Origin: Bradyrhizobium sp. NDS-1
Lineage (GTDB): Bacteria > Pseudomonadota > Alphaproteobacteria > Rhizobiales > Xanthobacteraceae
Length of the DNA stretch: 64,000 bases
Reading direction: 5' to 3'
NCBI RefSeq assembly: GCF_032918005.1
Contig: NZ_CP136628.1
Coordinates: forward strand, 5,193,501 to 5,257,500
Part shown: positions 7,569-15,649 of the stretch, in pieces
Numbering within the stretch: the first letter of the stretch is position 1
Layout of the letters: every line of letters begins with the position of its first letter
The notes under the pieces: model-generated
Databases searched by the model: none
What the model was told of the DNA's origin: nothing
Seen by the model: the letters and a program-made list of their open reading frames with translations, nothing else
Translations under genes and position numbers: made by a program

Positions 7569-8593
7569 GCGAGATCTGTGCTGGTTTCCACCGGCCGGCT
7601 CTGGCCCCACATCGCGGGGCCCAGCTTCGGAGAACGGGCCACCACGCGCAAGTTCGACGCCCACCACGTTCTCCATTTCCATCCCCACCATGAAACGTCC
7701 GAGCGGAACTGAAATGATGCTCGTCATCTTTCCAACAGGATGATGCCTATCATGCACAACGTCAAGTTCTGAATTAGCCTCAAGAAGACCTGAACACCAA
7801 TCCCGAACCGGCGTAGAAGCGGTTCCGTTGGCCGGTGACTTGACGGCTCGACGCTTCGCGCAGGTGGAGATCGAGAGTGACGTTGGGCATATCCGGGGTG
7901 TGAAGCGACCACCCATTCAAGCCGCGGACATGAGCTCTCGATCTCGCGACAGACTACGCCCGAGCTTTGCTTCATCTCTCACCCTCAAAACCAAGAGGGC
8001 GCAGGGAAGGCCGGGTGCCAGCTCGCACCCGCGGTCCGCTGCGCGACATGCGCACGCAGGAAGAACCGCACAGCAGCATACAGGTGGTGCCGATCACTCG
8101 GCCTTCCCTGCGCGATGGTCGGACGGCTTATGCCGTGCTCTCCCGGGAGCCGAACTTTCCTCTGGCCTCCCTCGCCCCGCGAATTGGATGATGCAGTCCG
8201 CCCGGTTGGGCTCGCTCGCACCTTCGCAGACAGCTTGACCGTGGCAACGACGGCCAGGACCACACGGTTTTGCCGTACGCACGGCCCGCCATGTCGCCGC
8301 AGTATTCCCAGCCCTGTCGACAAAGCTGGAAACTTACAGGCGAGACGAAGCCTGGCAGCGCCGTCGTCCGCACGCGGTTACGGGCTCACAGGGACTACCC
8401 GCCCTGCCCGCTCCTCTCGTGCCGACGCTGCCGCGTCCACCGCAGACCCGGCTCGCGAAAATGACGACCTCATGATCGCCCCTCTTGAGTGAGCCGGGAT
8501 GCACGACACATACGCCGAAACCGAATTTCGGTAAAGTGGAATCTTTTTTCCGGAAGGGGTTGACGGGTGGCGAAACAGATCGCCGATGCGTTC
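7569..8593. other. Kilobase without a supported gene
   Basis: About 1,025 bases separate the LysR start from the end of the SDR operon. Short overlapping reading frames occur on both strands, but none has a recognisable domain or consistent coding character. The right half holds the decayed repeat element listed separately. The stretch at 8490-8593 has a small palindrome, ACCGAATTTCGGT at 8520-8532, whose role is not clear. Confidence 0.6.
7940..8480. repeat. Decayed interspersed non-coding repeat (Bradyrhizobium-type)
   Basis: This stretch is dense in inverted repeats. The 15-base arm GCGCAGGGAAGGCCG at 7999-8013 is exactly reverse-complemented at 8099-8113. Inside are a hairpin with arms CGGGTGC (8012-8018) and GCACCCG (8025-8031), and CCCTC/GAGGG at 7982-7986/7995-7999. 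From memory, very similar wording (GCGCAGGGAAGGCCG, CATACAGG, GTGCTCTCC) recurs as an intergenic repeat in Bradyrhizobium and Rhodopseudomonas genomes; that recall is not a search result. Boundaries are approximate. Confidence 0.55.
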
Positions 8594-9355
8594 CTACAAC
8601 TGCACCCCACGCGTGAGTGCACCGTCGACGACGAGATTTGTGCCGGTGATGAAGCTGGCGGCGCGGCTGGCGAGAAACACCACGGCGTTGGCCATTTCCT
8701 GCGGCGTTCCCATCCGCCCCGTCGGATTGAGCGCAAGCGCCGTCTGGTAGAGCTCGGGATTGTTGTCCTTGATCATGTTCCAGACCCCGCCGTCGAAATA
8801 GGTATTGCCTGGGGAGACCGAGTTGGCGCGGATGCCTTTCCCAGCGAGCTGATTGGCCAGTCCCTGCGTGTAATGGATGATCGCCGCTTTGAAGGTGCCG
8901 TAGGGACCCGCAGCGAAATCGATCTCGCGCCCCGAGACGCTGGAAATGGTGACAATCGCGCCGGCGGCACTCTTCTCCAGATAGGGCATGGCCGCATTCA
9001 CGAGCCGGACCGTACCCATCATGTCCGTCGAAAACTCCTTCTCCCAGCTTTCGTCGTCCTGCCCGATCGCAAGCGCGCTGACATTGGCGACGACGACATC
9101 GATGCCGCCGAGCTTTGCCGCCATATCCCCGACCCAGGCCTTGAGCACGGCCGCGTCAGCAACGTCGACGGCGCCGCCATAAGCCGCGACGCCCTTGGTC
9201 TTGAGTGCGGCGACCGTGCTCTCGACCTCGGCCAGATTGCGGGAGCACACGCCGACATCGGCGCCTTCGGCGGCGAATGTCTCGGCGATTGCTCGGCCGA
9301 TTCCCTTGGTGCTTCCCGTGACGAGTACTTTGGCTCCCTTGAGTCCCAGATCCAT
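8594..9355 (-). CDS. Short-chain dehydrogenase/reductase (SDR), last gene of the amide/nitrile operon
   Basis: A 253-residue SDR. It begins MDLGLKGAKVLVTGSTKGIG with the TGxxxGIG NAD(P) motif; the catalytic tyrosine is in GPYGTFKAAI with Ser in TISSVSG. The C-terminal FITGTNLVVDGALTRG is typical of classical SDRs. AAGGA stands just before the ATG. It lies 21 bases after the double-domain nitrilase, as the final gene of the minus-strand operon. SDRs act on alcohols, aldehydes or ketones; here it might process the carbon skeleton left after nitrile or amide hydrolysis, which is inference. Confidence 0.85.
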   Translation of the reverse strand: MDLGLKGAKVLVTGSTKGIGRAIAETFAAEGADVGVCSRNLAEVESTVAALKTKGVAAYGGAVDVADAAVLKAWVGDMAAKLGGIDVVVANVSALAIGQDDESWEKEFSTDMMGTVRLVNAAMPYLEKSAAGAIVTISSVSGREIDFAAGPYGTFKAAIIHYTQGLANQLAGKGIRANSVSPGNTYFDGGVWNMIKDNNPELYQTALALNPTGRMGTPQEMANAVVFLASRAASFITGTNLVVDGALTRGVQL

Positions 9356-9376
9356 GGCCGATTTCCTTTTCTTGGT

Positions 9377-11116
9377 TCAGTAGTTGGTCGGCGCCGCCCT
9401 GACCAGTCCACGATAGCTGTGCGGCATTCGCATCGCCACCAGATCCTTTCGCCGGACGACGTTGGTCGGATAGACGCTGTCGAGATTGGTGGTATCGATC
9501 CGCGCGATGGCGAGGCCGGCGCCGCCGGCCGCGATCGCTTCCCGCCGCGGGAACTCGAACGTGTCGGGGCCAAACACACCGCTCAACCCCGGATAGCCGC
9601 GTTCGGGATCGACGACATTGGCGAAGGCGAAGAACAGGTTGTTCTCGCCGGCACGAACGCGGAAGTGATGCCAGTGATGCGGATCCGGGCCGGTCGGAAT
9701 CGATTTTGGCTGCAACACCTCAGTGCCGGCATGGGACGAGCTGAAGCCTCCCTTGATCGCGGCGGGACAGGCGATGAGATCGCAGCCGCGCAGCGCCAGC
9801 ACCCGGCCCGCCTCCGGGAAGGAGGCATCGTGACCGATCAACAGCCCGATGCGGCCGATCGGCGTGTCGACGACGCTCCAGCCGTCACCGGCCATGGCCC
9901 AGCTTCGCTCGTCGGCCGCCAGATGCGTCTTGCGATAGACGGAGATGCTTCCATCGGGCGCAACCAGGCAAGCGCTGTTGTAGACCAGATCGTCGTCGCG
10001 CTCGGCAAGGCCGCAGACGAGATAGACGTCAAGCTCCCCCGCAATCTCCCCGAGGCGAAGCGTTGCCGGCCCCGGTATCGGTTGCGCTGATGTCGCGGGA
10101 TCGGTCAGTCCCGTCACAGCCAGCTCCGGAAAGACGACAAGCTCCGCCCCATCCGCTCTTGCCGCGCGCGCGTAAGCTTCGATCTCCTTCAAGTTCTGGG
10201 CGGGATCATCACCAGGTGCAAATTGCGCGACGCAAACCCGCGATGTCTTTCCGACCGGCCACGGCTCGTGGCCGTAGAGGCCGAAGAAGTCGCACGGATT
10301 CCAGCTGAATGTATCGGTCAGCAGTTCGGGATAGAGCTCCGGCCGACGCTGCGCGAACACGGTCTCGCCGAGCACGCGGCGTGCGCGGGCGGCGTCGAGA
10401 TCGATCTCCGACAACAGCACCCCGTCGCCCTTGTCGAGCACGGCCATGACCTGCCCGTCCGGTGCGATCACGCAGCTGCCGCCGCTGAACTGCACCGTAC
10501 GCTCCAGCCCCCATCGATTGCTCTCGATGACGTAGCAGCCGTTCTCGAAGGCCCGGCTGATCCAGTAAGGCGCCGGCGTACGCTCTGCCAACCAGTTGGA
10601 GATGTGGCAGATCACGTCCGCGCCGCCCAGCGCCATCAGCCGCGCGGTTTCCACGAAATGAATGTCCATGCAGATCAGCAGCGCGATCCGCCCGATCGGC
10701 GTCTCGAACACCTGGTTGTGCAAATCGCCCGCCGCGGCCCATTTCGGCTCGGAGATATAGGGGTGCGTCTTGCGGTGGCGGCCGACAATGCCGTCGGGCC
10801 CAATCAAGACGGCCGAGTTGAAGTAGATGCCATCCTCGTCGACCTCCGGCATGCCGATGACGATGTAGCAATCGTGCTTGTGCGCCAGCGCCGCAAATCG
10901 GTCCGTGGTCGGACCCGGGATCGTCTCGACGAAGGGGGCGACCTCGGCACGGTCGAGCCAGCAATAGCCGGTCGTTCCCATTTCCGGCGTGACGATAAGC
11001 CTTGCACCGGCCGCCGCGGCCTGCTCGCAAAGCTCGAGCAGGCGCGCGACGTTGCGCGCCTTCTCGAACATGATCGGCTCGAACTGGACAGCGGCGACCT
11101 TGTGAACGTTGGGCAT
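9377..11116 (-). CDS. Tandem carbon-nitrogen hydrolase (nitrilase superfamily) with one intact and one inactive domain
   Basis: A 579-residue protein with two nitrilase-type domains in a row, about 1-265 and 290-550; the usual length is 260-330. The first domain has the full triad: Glu45 in TPEMGTTGY, Lys116 in HRKTHPY and Cys149 in LLICMD. The second keeps Glu331 (FPELAVTGL) and Lys396 (YRKTH), but the nucleophile position reads LLIGHD, so Cys is replaced by Gly428. The second half is therefore probably a non-catalytic partner. Family members hydrolyse nitriles, amides or carbamoyl compounds. It follows the formamidase by 13 bases and precedes the SDR, so it belongs to the amide operon. The protein is probably cytoplasmic. 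Confidence 0.85.
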   Translation of the reverse strand: MPNVHKVAAVQFEPIMFEKARNVARLLELCEQAAAAGARLIVTPEMGTTGYCWLDRAEVAPFVETIPGPTTDRFAALAHKHDCYIVIGMPEVDEDGIYFNSAVLIGPDGIVGRHRKTHPYISEPKWAAAGDLHNQVFETPIGRIALLICMDIHFVETARLMALGGADVICHISNWLAERTPAPYWISRAFENGCYVIESNRWGLERTVQFSGGSCVIAPDGQVMAVLDKGDGVLLSEIDLDAARARRVLGETVFAQRRPELYPELLTDTFSWNPCDFFGLYGHEPWPVGKTSRVCVAQFAPGDDPAQNLKEIEAYARAARADGAELVVFPELAVTGLTDPATSAQPIPGPATLRLGEIAGELDVYLVCGLAERDDDLVYNSACLVAPDGSISVYRKTHLAADERSWAMAGDGWSVVDTPIGRIGLLIGHDASFPEAGRVLALRGCDLIACPAAIKGGFSSSHAGTEVLQPKSIPTGPDPHHWHHFRVRAGENNLFFAFANVVDPERGYPGLSGVFGPDTFEFPRREAIAAGGAGLAIARIDTTNLDSVYPTNVVRRKDLVAMRMPHSYRGLVRAAPTNY

Positions 11117-11129
11117 GAACGGGCGAGCC

Positions 11130-12119
11130 TCAAACGAGATAGGACTTCTTGATGGAGGCCCCGAGCGTGTACTTGGGGTCGACCATGTTGCCGAGACGGA
11201 CGCGGCCAGCCTGGGTCAGCAACATGTAGGCATCGATCTCCTCGAAGCCGTAGTCGGCGGCCATCCAGCGGCAGAGCTCGCGATAGGCGATGCGGGCTGC
11301 GTCCTCCATCGGCCGCGCCGAGCCGATGGTCATGATGAAATCGCTGGTCTCGAGTCGCGGCCAGGAAATGGTCCAGTTCTTGATGAGGTCGATCTGCACC
11401 GTCGTTACGGTTGGATGCTCGATGGCGACGCCGCAGAGCTCGCCGTCGCCTTGCGCGGCATGGCAATCGCCAAGATAAAGCAGCGCGCCCTTGGTGTTGA
11501 CCGGAAGGTAGATGACGGCCCCGACGCCGACGTCCGGCAGGTCCATGTTGCCGCCGTAATAGTCCGGAACCAGCGAGGAAATCGCCTCGATCTCGGGCGA
11601 CGTGCCGATGGTGCCGATAAAGGGCTCATAGGGCAGCGTGATTTTGTCGTTCCACTTCGTGCCGGTTTTCGCGTCGATCTCAAGCTTCTTGACGCGCTCC
11701 GGCAGTGCCGGATTGAGCAGCGCCGTATTGCCCGTGCTGACCAAGCCGCCGAAGTCAGGCATGATGACTGTCGTGCCCCGCGGCTGCGGCCCGCGCGGGA
11801 CGATGCTCTCGATGTAGACCGCGAGCACGTCGCCCTTTTCGGCGCCGTTGACGTGAATCGGCCCGTTCTGCGGATTGAGGAACGGAAAGTTGAGGATCTT
11901 CGATGGACTGTCGGTCTCCTTCTTGATCGCGCCCTCGAACGCATCGTGCGTCTCGGCGGAGACGACCGCGCCGGGATCGACCGTCAGCACCGGCTTCACA
12001 TAGGGGCCGTAGACGTAATGGTACTTGCCCTGCTCGGCTTCCGTGATCGTGTATTGCTTGCCGCGCTCGCCCCTGGCGATGCCTTTGCGCGCCATGATGG
12101 AATCGTCTTGCCAGGCCAT
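11130..12119 (-). CDS. Formamidase/acetamidase
   Basis: An FmdA/AmdA-family hydrolase of 329 residues. Recognisable stretches are GPYVKPVLTVDPGAVVSAET near the N-terminus, and VPRGPQPRGTTVIMPDFGG. The later GDCHAAQGDGELCGVAIEHP segment carries the metal- and active-site residues of the family. It releases ammonia from formamide or short aliphatic amides. The frame opens at 12200, but GGAG seven bases before the ATG at 12119, and MAWQDDSIMARKG matching the family start, decide the start. It lies directly behind the amide-type ABC importer and shares the operon with the AmiC/ANTAR regulators, as in formamide- and amide-utilisation clusters. Confidence 0.9.
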   Translation of the reverse strand: MAWQDDSIMARKGIARGERGKQYTITEAEQGKYHYVYGPYVKPVLTVDPGAVVSAETHDAFEGAIKKETDSPSKILNFPFLNPQNGPIHVNGAEKGDVLAVYIESIVPRGPQPRGTTVIMPDFGGLVSTGNTALLNPALPERVKKLEIDAKTGTKWNDKITLPYEPFIGTIGTSPEIEAISSLVPDYYGGNMDLPDVGVGAVIYLPVNTKGALLYLGDCHAAQGDGELCGVAIEHPTVTTVQIDLIKNWTISWPRLETSDFIMTIGSARPMEDAARIAYRELCRWMAADYGFEEIDAYMLLTQAGRVRLGNMVDPKYTLGASIKKSYLV

Positions 12120-12150
12120 TGCTGTTCTCCTTGGTTGGGCGTCGTTTCTT

Positions 12151-12879
12151 TCAAACCGCCAGATGACGGCGCATCTCCGCTTCGTCGCCGAGCGCGGCAC
12201 GGTCGAGGCTTGCGACGATGCGCCCCTTGTCTATGACGTAGCAGCGCTGTGCCATGGCGCGGATCATGTCGATGTTCTGCTCGACCAGGATGATGGTCAC
12301 ACCGGTCCCGCGATTGAGCTCGACCATGTTGCGTGCGATGTCCTGGACGATGTTGGGCTGGATGCCCTCCGAGGGCTCGTCGAGCAGGATCAGAGCGGGG
12401 TCCGAGATCAGCACGCGTCCGATTGCGAGCTGCTGCTGCTGTCCACCGGACATGGTGCCGGCGCGCTGGTGCCAGCGCTCTTCGAGAATCGGAAACGCAT
12501 CGATGATCTTGCGCCGGCCCGCCTCCGGAATGCCGCCGCCCTTGATCGCGGCTCCGACGGCGACGTTCTCGCCGACGGTCAGGCGCGGAAACACGTCGCG
12601 CCCCTGGGGCACATAGCCCATGCCAAGGCGTGCCCGCTTGTGCGCCGGCAGGGATTCAACGGCCTCGCCGCGATAGACGATCGAGCCGCTCATCGCCGGC
12701 ACGAGCCCGATCAGGCTCTTCATCAGCGTCGACTTGCCGACACCGTTGCGGCCGATGACGGCGACGATCTCCCCTTCCCGCACCTCGATCTCGAGGCCCT
12801 GGAGCACGGGCTTTCCGCCGTAGCCGGCACGCAGGCTCAGCGTCGAAAGGATGACTTCCCTGCGCGGCATGTCAAGCAT
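12151..12879 (-). CDS. ABC transporter ATP-binding protein, UrtE/LivF type
   Basis: An ATPase of 242 residues. Walker A is GRNGVGKST, the signature is MSGGQQQQLAIGRVL and Walker B is LILLDEPSEGIQPN, in which the EGIQP stretch is typical of UrtE. It energises the branched-chain-amino-acid/urea class importer together with the gene just upstream. The frame extends to 12948, but the ATG at 12879 overlaps the stop region of the preceding ATPase, and a GGGG-rich segment precedes it. The ATG at 12870 is an alternative. It is translationally coupled in the amide operon. Confidence 0.9.
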   Translation of the reverse strand: MLDMPRREVILSTLSLRAGYGGKPVLQGLEIEVREGEIVAVIGRNGVGKSTLMKSLIGLVPAMSGSIVYRGEAVESLPAHKRARLGMGYVPQGRDVFPRLTVGENVAVGAAIKGGGIPEAGRRKIIDAFPILEERWHQRAGTMSGGQQQQLAIGRVLISDPALILLDEPSEGIQPNIVQDIARNMVELNRGTGVTIILVEQNIDMIRAMAQRCYVIDKGRIVASLDRAALGDEAEMRRHLAV

Positions 12880-13588
12880 GAGCCTGCCCCAGATAGATCG
12901 CCGCGACGCGCTCGTCGGCCACGATCTGGTCGATCGAGCCCTGTGCAAACACTTGGCCGAGATGCAGCACGGTGACGCGCTGAGCGACCTGACGCACGAA
13001 CGCCATGTCGTGCTCGATCGCCAGCACCGTCATGCCGCCGGCATTGAGCCGCTGCACCATTTCGCCGGTCATGTGGGTTTCCTCCGGTGACATGCCGGCG
13101 GTCGGCTCGTCCAGCAGCAGCAGGCGCGGCTTCAGGCTGATCGCCATGCCGATCTCCAGCCATTGCTTCTGGCCATGGCTGAGGTTTCCCGCCGTCTGCG
13201 CCTGTTCGGCGCCGAGCCCGAGGAAGGCAAGCAGCCGGTCGATCTCTTCCAGCAGCGTCCGCCCGCGGTGACGGCTCTGCAGGGCAATCTCCAGGTTCTG
13301 ACGCACCGACAGGCCCTTGAACACACCGGGCACCTGAAACTTGACCGACAGGCCGCGGTGGATGCGCGCAAAGGATTTCAGGGCGGTGATATTCTCGTCC
13401 GCGAAGAAGATGTCGCCGCTGCCCGGATGATGCTCACCCAGGATCAGGCGGAACAGCGTGCTCTTGCCCGCACCGTTCGGGCCGATCAGGCAATGGATCT
13501 CACCGGCTTGCAGCGTCAGATTGACGCCGTTGGTGACATGCAGCCCGCCAAAATGCTTGTTCAGCTCGCGCAGCTCCAGCAGCGACAT
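12872..13588 (-). CDS. ABC transporter ATP-binding protein, UrtD/LivG type
   Basis: An ATPase of 238 residues beginning MSLLELRELNKHFGGLHV. Walker A is GPNGAGKST, the signature is LSHGQKQWLEIGMAI (the HGQKQWLE form is characteristic of UrtD), and Walker B is LLLLDEPTAGMSPEE. The same frame stays open to 14584, but that upstream part is the shadow of the permease gene. The ATG at 13588 overlaps the permease stop codon in TGATG, showing translational coupling. It pairs with the UrtE-type ATPase to drive the importer. Confidence 0.92.
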   Translation of the reverse strand: MSLLELRELNKHFGGLHVTNGVNLTLQAGEIHCLIGPNGAGKSTLFRLILGEHHPGSGDIFFADENITALKSFARIHRGLSVKFQVPGVFKGLSVRQNLEIALQSRHRGRTLLEEIDRLLAFLGLGAEQAQTAGNLSHGQKQWLEIGMAISLKPRLLLLDEPTAGMSPEETHMTGEMVQRLNAGGMTVLAIEHDMAFVRQVAQRVTVLHLGQVFAQGSIDQIVADERVAAIYLGQAHA

Positions 13589-14652
13589 CAGCCCGCCCTC
13601 CGCATGAAGCGCGTGGCGAGGCCGCCGAGCCAGTTCATCACGCCGAGCACGAGGCCGTTGGGCGCGATCAGGACTGTGAGCACCAGCAGCACGCCCATGA
13701 AGACGAGAGCATACTGGCTGCCGTAGATCGTCAGTGCCTGGAAGGCGGCAAGCACCACCAGCGTGCCGATCACGGTCGAGGTCAGGTCGCCGCGGCCACC
13801 GACGGCGACCCAGATCAACGGCAGCGCCGCCGCCGTCATGCTCATGCTCGACGGGGTGATGTATTGCCCCCACACCGTGTAGAGCACACCGGACAGGCCT
13901 GCCAGGGCGGCCCCGATGACGAAGGTGATGAGCTGGTACTTGCGCACGTCGTAGCCGAGCATCTCCGCCCGCTCCGGGTTTTCCCGGATCGCGACGATGA
14001 CGTTGCCGAACGACGAGTTCACCAGGATGCGCAGGGCCAGATAGACGAAGACCAGAAGGCCGAGCACGAAGTAGTAGAGCCCGACGTCGGCGAACAGAAC
14101 GATCGGCTGCCCTGGCCACGGGATGGTCAGTGGCGGCATTGCGCTCATGCCGTTGAAGCCGTTGAGCCGCGCGCTGCCGATGTGCCATTCCGGCCCCGCG
14201 GTCTGAGCCATGAAGCGCTCCAGCATCAGGGTCACGGCGAGTGTGACGATGCCGAGGAAGACGCCGGCGATCCGGCCGAAGAACATGAAATAGCCGAGCA
14301 GGACTGCGAACAGCGCGGCGATCGCCACCGCGGCCACGAGTGCCACCAGCGTGAAGCCGTAGGCCGAGCCGAAATTGATGGTGAGGACGCCGTAGCCGTA
14401 GCCCGCGATCCCGAAGAAGGCGGTCTGGCCGAAGGAGAGCGAGCCGCCATAGCCCCAGATCAGGCACAGGCTGAGGGCGATGAACACCCAGACAAAGAAA
14501 TAGACGGTGTTGCCGACCGTGTAGCCGTCGCTGAACAACGGGTACACGAGCGCGGCCAGAAGCACGACGACAAACAGGCCCCAAAAGGCCGGACCGCGAC
14601 CGACGGTCTGCGGGCCTTCGAGACGGCGAAACAACGAGAGGAAACCGGTCAC
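13588..14652 (-). CDS. ABC transporter permease, UrtC/LivM type
   Basis: A 354-residue integral membrane permease with about ten hydrophobic segments. Family landmarks include LCLIWGYGGSLSFGQTAFFG and GYGYGVLTINFG, which match the LivM/UrtC group; ALRILVNSSFGNVIVAIREN is the cytoplasmic EAA-like loop that contacts the ATPases. It forms the membrane channel with the UrtB-type permease. The ATG at 14652 follows the upstream permease stop by 15 bases, and its own stop overlaps the next ATPase start. The substrate is presumably urea, formamide or a short amide, from operon context. Confidence 0.92.
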   Translation of the reverse strand: MTGFLSLFRRLEGPQTVGRGPAFWGLFVVVLLAALVYPLFSDGYTVGNTVYFFVWVFIALSLCLIWGYGGSLSFGQTAFFGIAGYGYGVLTINFGSAYGFTLVALVAAVAIAALFAVLLGYFMFFGRIAGVFLGIVTLAVTLMLERFMAQTAGPEWHIGSARLNGFNGMSAMPPLTIPWPGQPIVLFADVGLYYFVLGLLVFVYLALRILVNSSFGNVIVAIRENPERAEMLGYDVRKYQLITFVIGAALAGLSGVLYTVWGQYITPSSMSMTAAALPLIWVAVGGRGDLTSTVIGTLVVLAAFQALTIYGSQYALVFMGVLLVLTVLIAPNGLVLGVMNWLGGLATRFMRRAG

Positions 14653-14667
14653 GACGCCATCACTCCG

Positions 14668-15540
14668 TCAGGTGCGCTCACGCAGCACAAAGCCGGAAAT
14701 GCCCTTTGGCAGGACCCGGACCACGATGATGACGGCGACCAGGAGGCCGATCTGCCCGAACAACTGGCCCTGCCACGACGTCATCACCGATTTCACCACT
14801 CCAAGCACGGCACCCGCCGGCGCCGTGCCGAGGAAGACGTCGGCGCCGCCAATCACGACGGTGACGAAGGCCTCCATGATGAAGGTCGCCCCCATGGTCG
14901 GCACCAGTGTCATGGTCGGCGCGTAGAGACCGCCGGCAAGGCCGGCCAGCCCTGCGCCGCAGGCGAAGGTGAGGCTGTAGATCAGGCGCGTATCGACGCC
15001 GAGCGCGGCCGCCATATGCGGCACCTGGATGGTGGCGCGCGCCAGCACGCCGAAGCGCGTCCAGTTGAACAGCGCATAGAGCGCGGCGAGCACGCCGAGC
15101 GCAGCGCAGAACAGCACGATGCGATAGATCGAATACGAGTATGCGCCGACCTGGAAGCTGCCCAAGGGCGTGCCAACGCCTGCCATGGTCGAGCCGACCG
15201 CGATCAGCGTGCCCTGCGTCGCGATCAGGCTCAGCCCCCAGGTGGCGACGATGGTGTCGAGCGGCCGGTCATAGAGATGGCGGATCACCGCGAGCTCCAC
15301 CACGACGCCGACCAGCGCCGACACGAGTGTGCCGGCCAGTATTCCCAGCGGCAGCGGCAGGCCCGCATGCACGGTTGCCGCAGTGACATAGGCGCCGCAC
15401 ATGATGAACTCGCCATGGGCGAGATTGATCACGCCCATCATGCCGAAGATCACCGCGAGCCCGCAGGCGGAGAGCACCAGGAACGCGAAGGCGTCGCCGA
15501 ATTGGTAGAGCGCCGAGAAAACGTGGGTCGCAATGTCCAT
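14668..15540 (-). CDS. ABC transporter permease, UrtB/LivH type
   Basis: A 290-residue membrane permease starting MDIATHVFSALYQFGDAFAF. The GLAVIFGMMGVINLAHGEF segment is the hallmark of LivH/UrtB permeases, followed by ATWGLSLIATQ and TRFGVLARATIQ, the ATPase-contact loop. It pairs with the UrtC-type permease. The frame extends upstream to 15726, but those residues are not membrane-like, so the ATG at 15540 is used. A gap of about 110 bases separates it from the binding-protein gene. I see no clear terminator hairpin in that gap. Confidence 0.9.
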   Translation of the reverse strand: MDIATHVFSALYQFGDAFAFLVLSACGLAVIFGMMGVINLAHGEFIMCGAYVTAATVHAGLPLPLGILAGTLVSALVGVVVELAVIRHLYDRPLDTIVATWGLSLIATQGTLIAVGSTMAGVGTPLGSFQVGAYSYSIYRIVLFCAALGVLAALYALFNWTRFGVLARATIQVPHMAAALGVDTRLIYSLTFACGAGLAGLAGGLYAPTMTLVPTMGATFIMEAFVTVVIGGADVFLGTAPAGAVLGVVKSVMTSWQGQLFGQIGLLVAVIIVVRVLPKGISGFVLRERT

Positions 15541-15649
15541 GAACCAACCGGGATGTGGGAGGATGCGGCGTCCCCGCCGCAGATAACCGTGATCGCCCCG
15601 GCGCGCCGGCAAGGCGTGCCGGAAAGGGCCGGAGCGACCAGCCGCCGGG

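Noticed and set aside
7828..8492. Several short frames in the 7.6-8.6 kb gap
   Set aside because: They overlap each other on both strands, cross the inverted repeats and have no similarity I recognise. A non-coding repeat explains the region better.
8567..10090. 507-codon plus-strand frame opposite the SDR and nitrilase
   Set aside because: Antisense of two well-supported genes; no motif.
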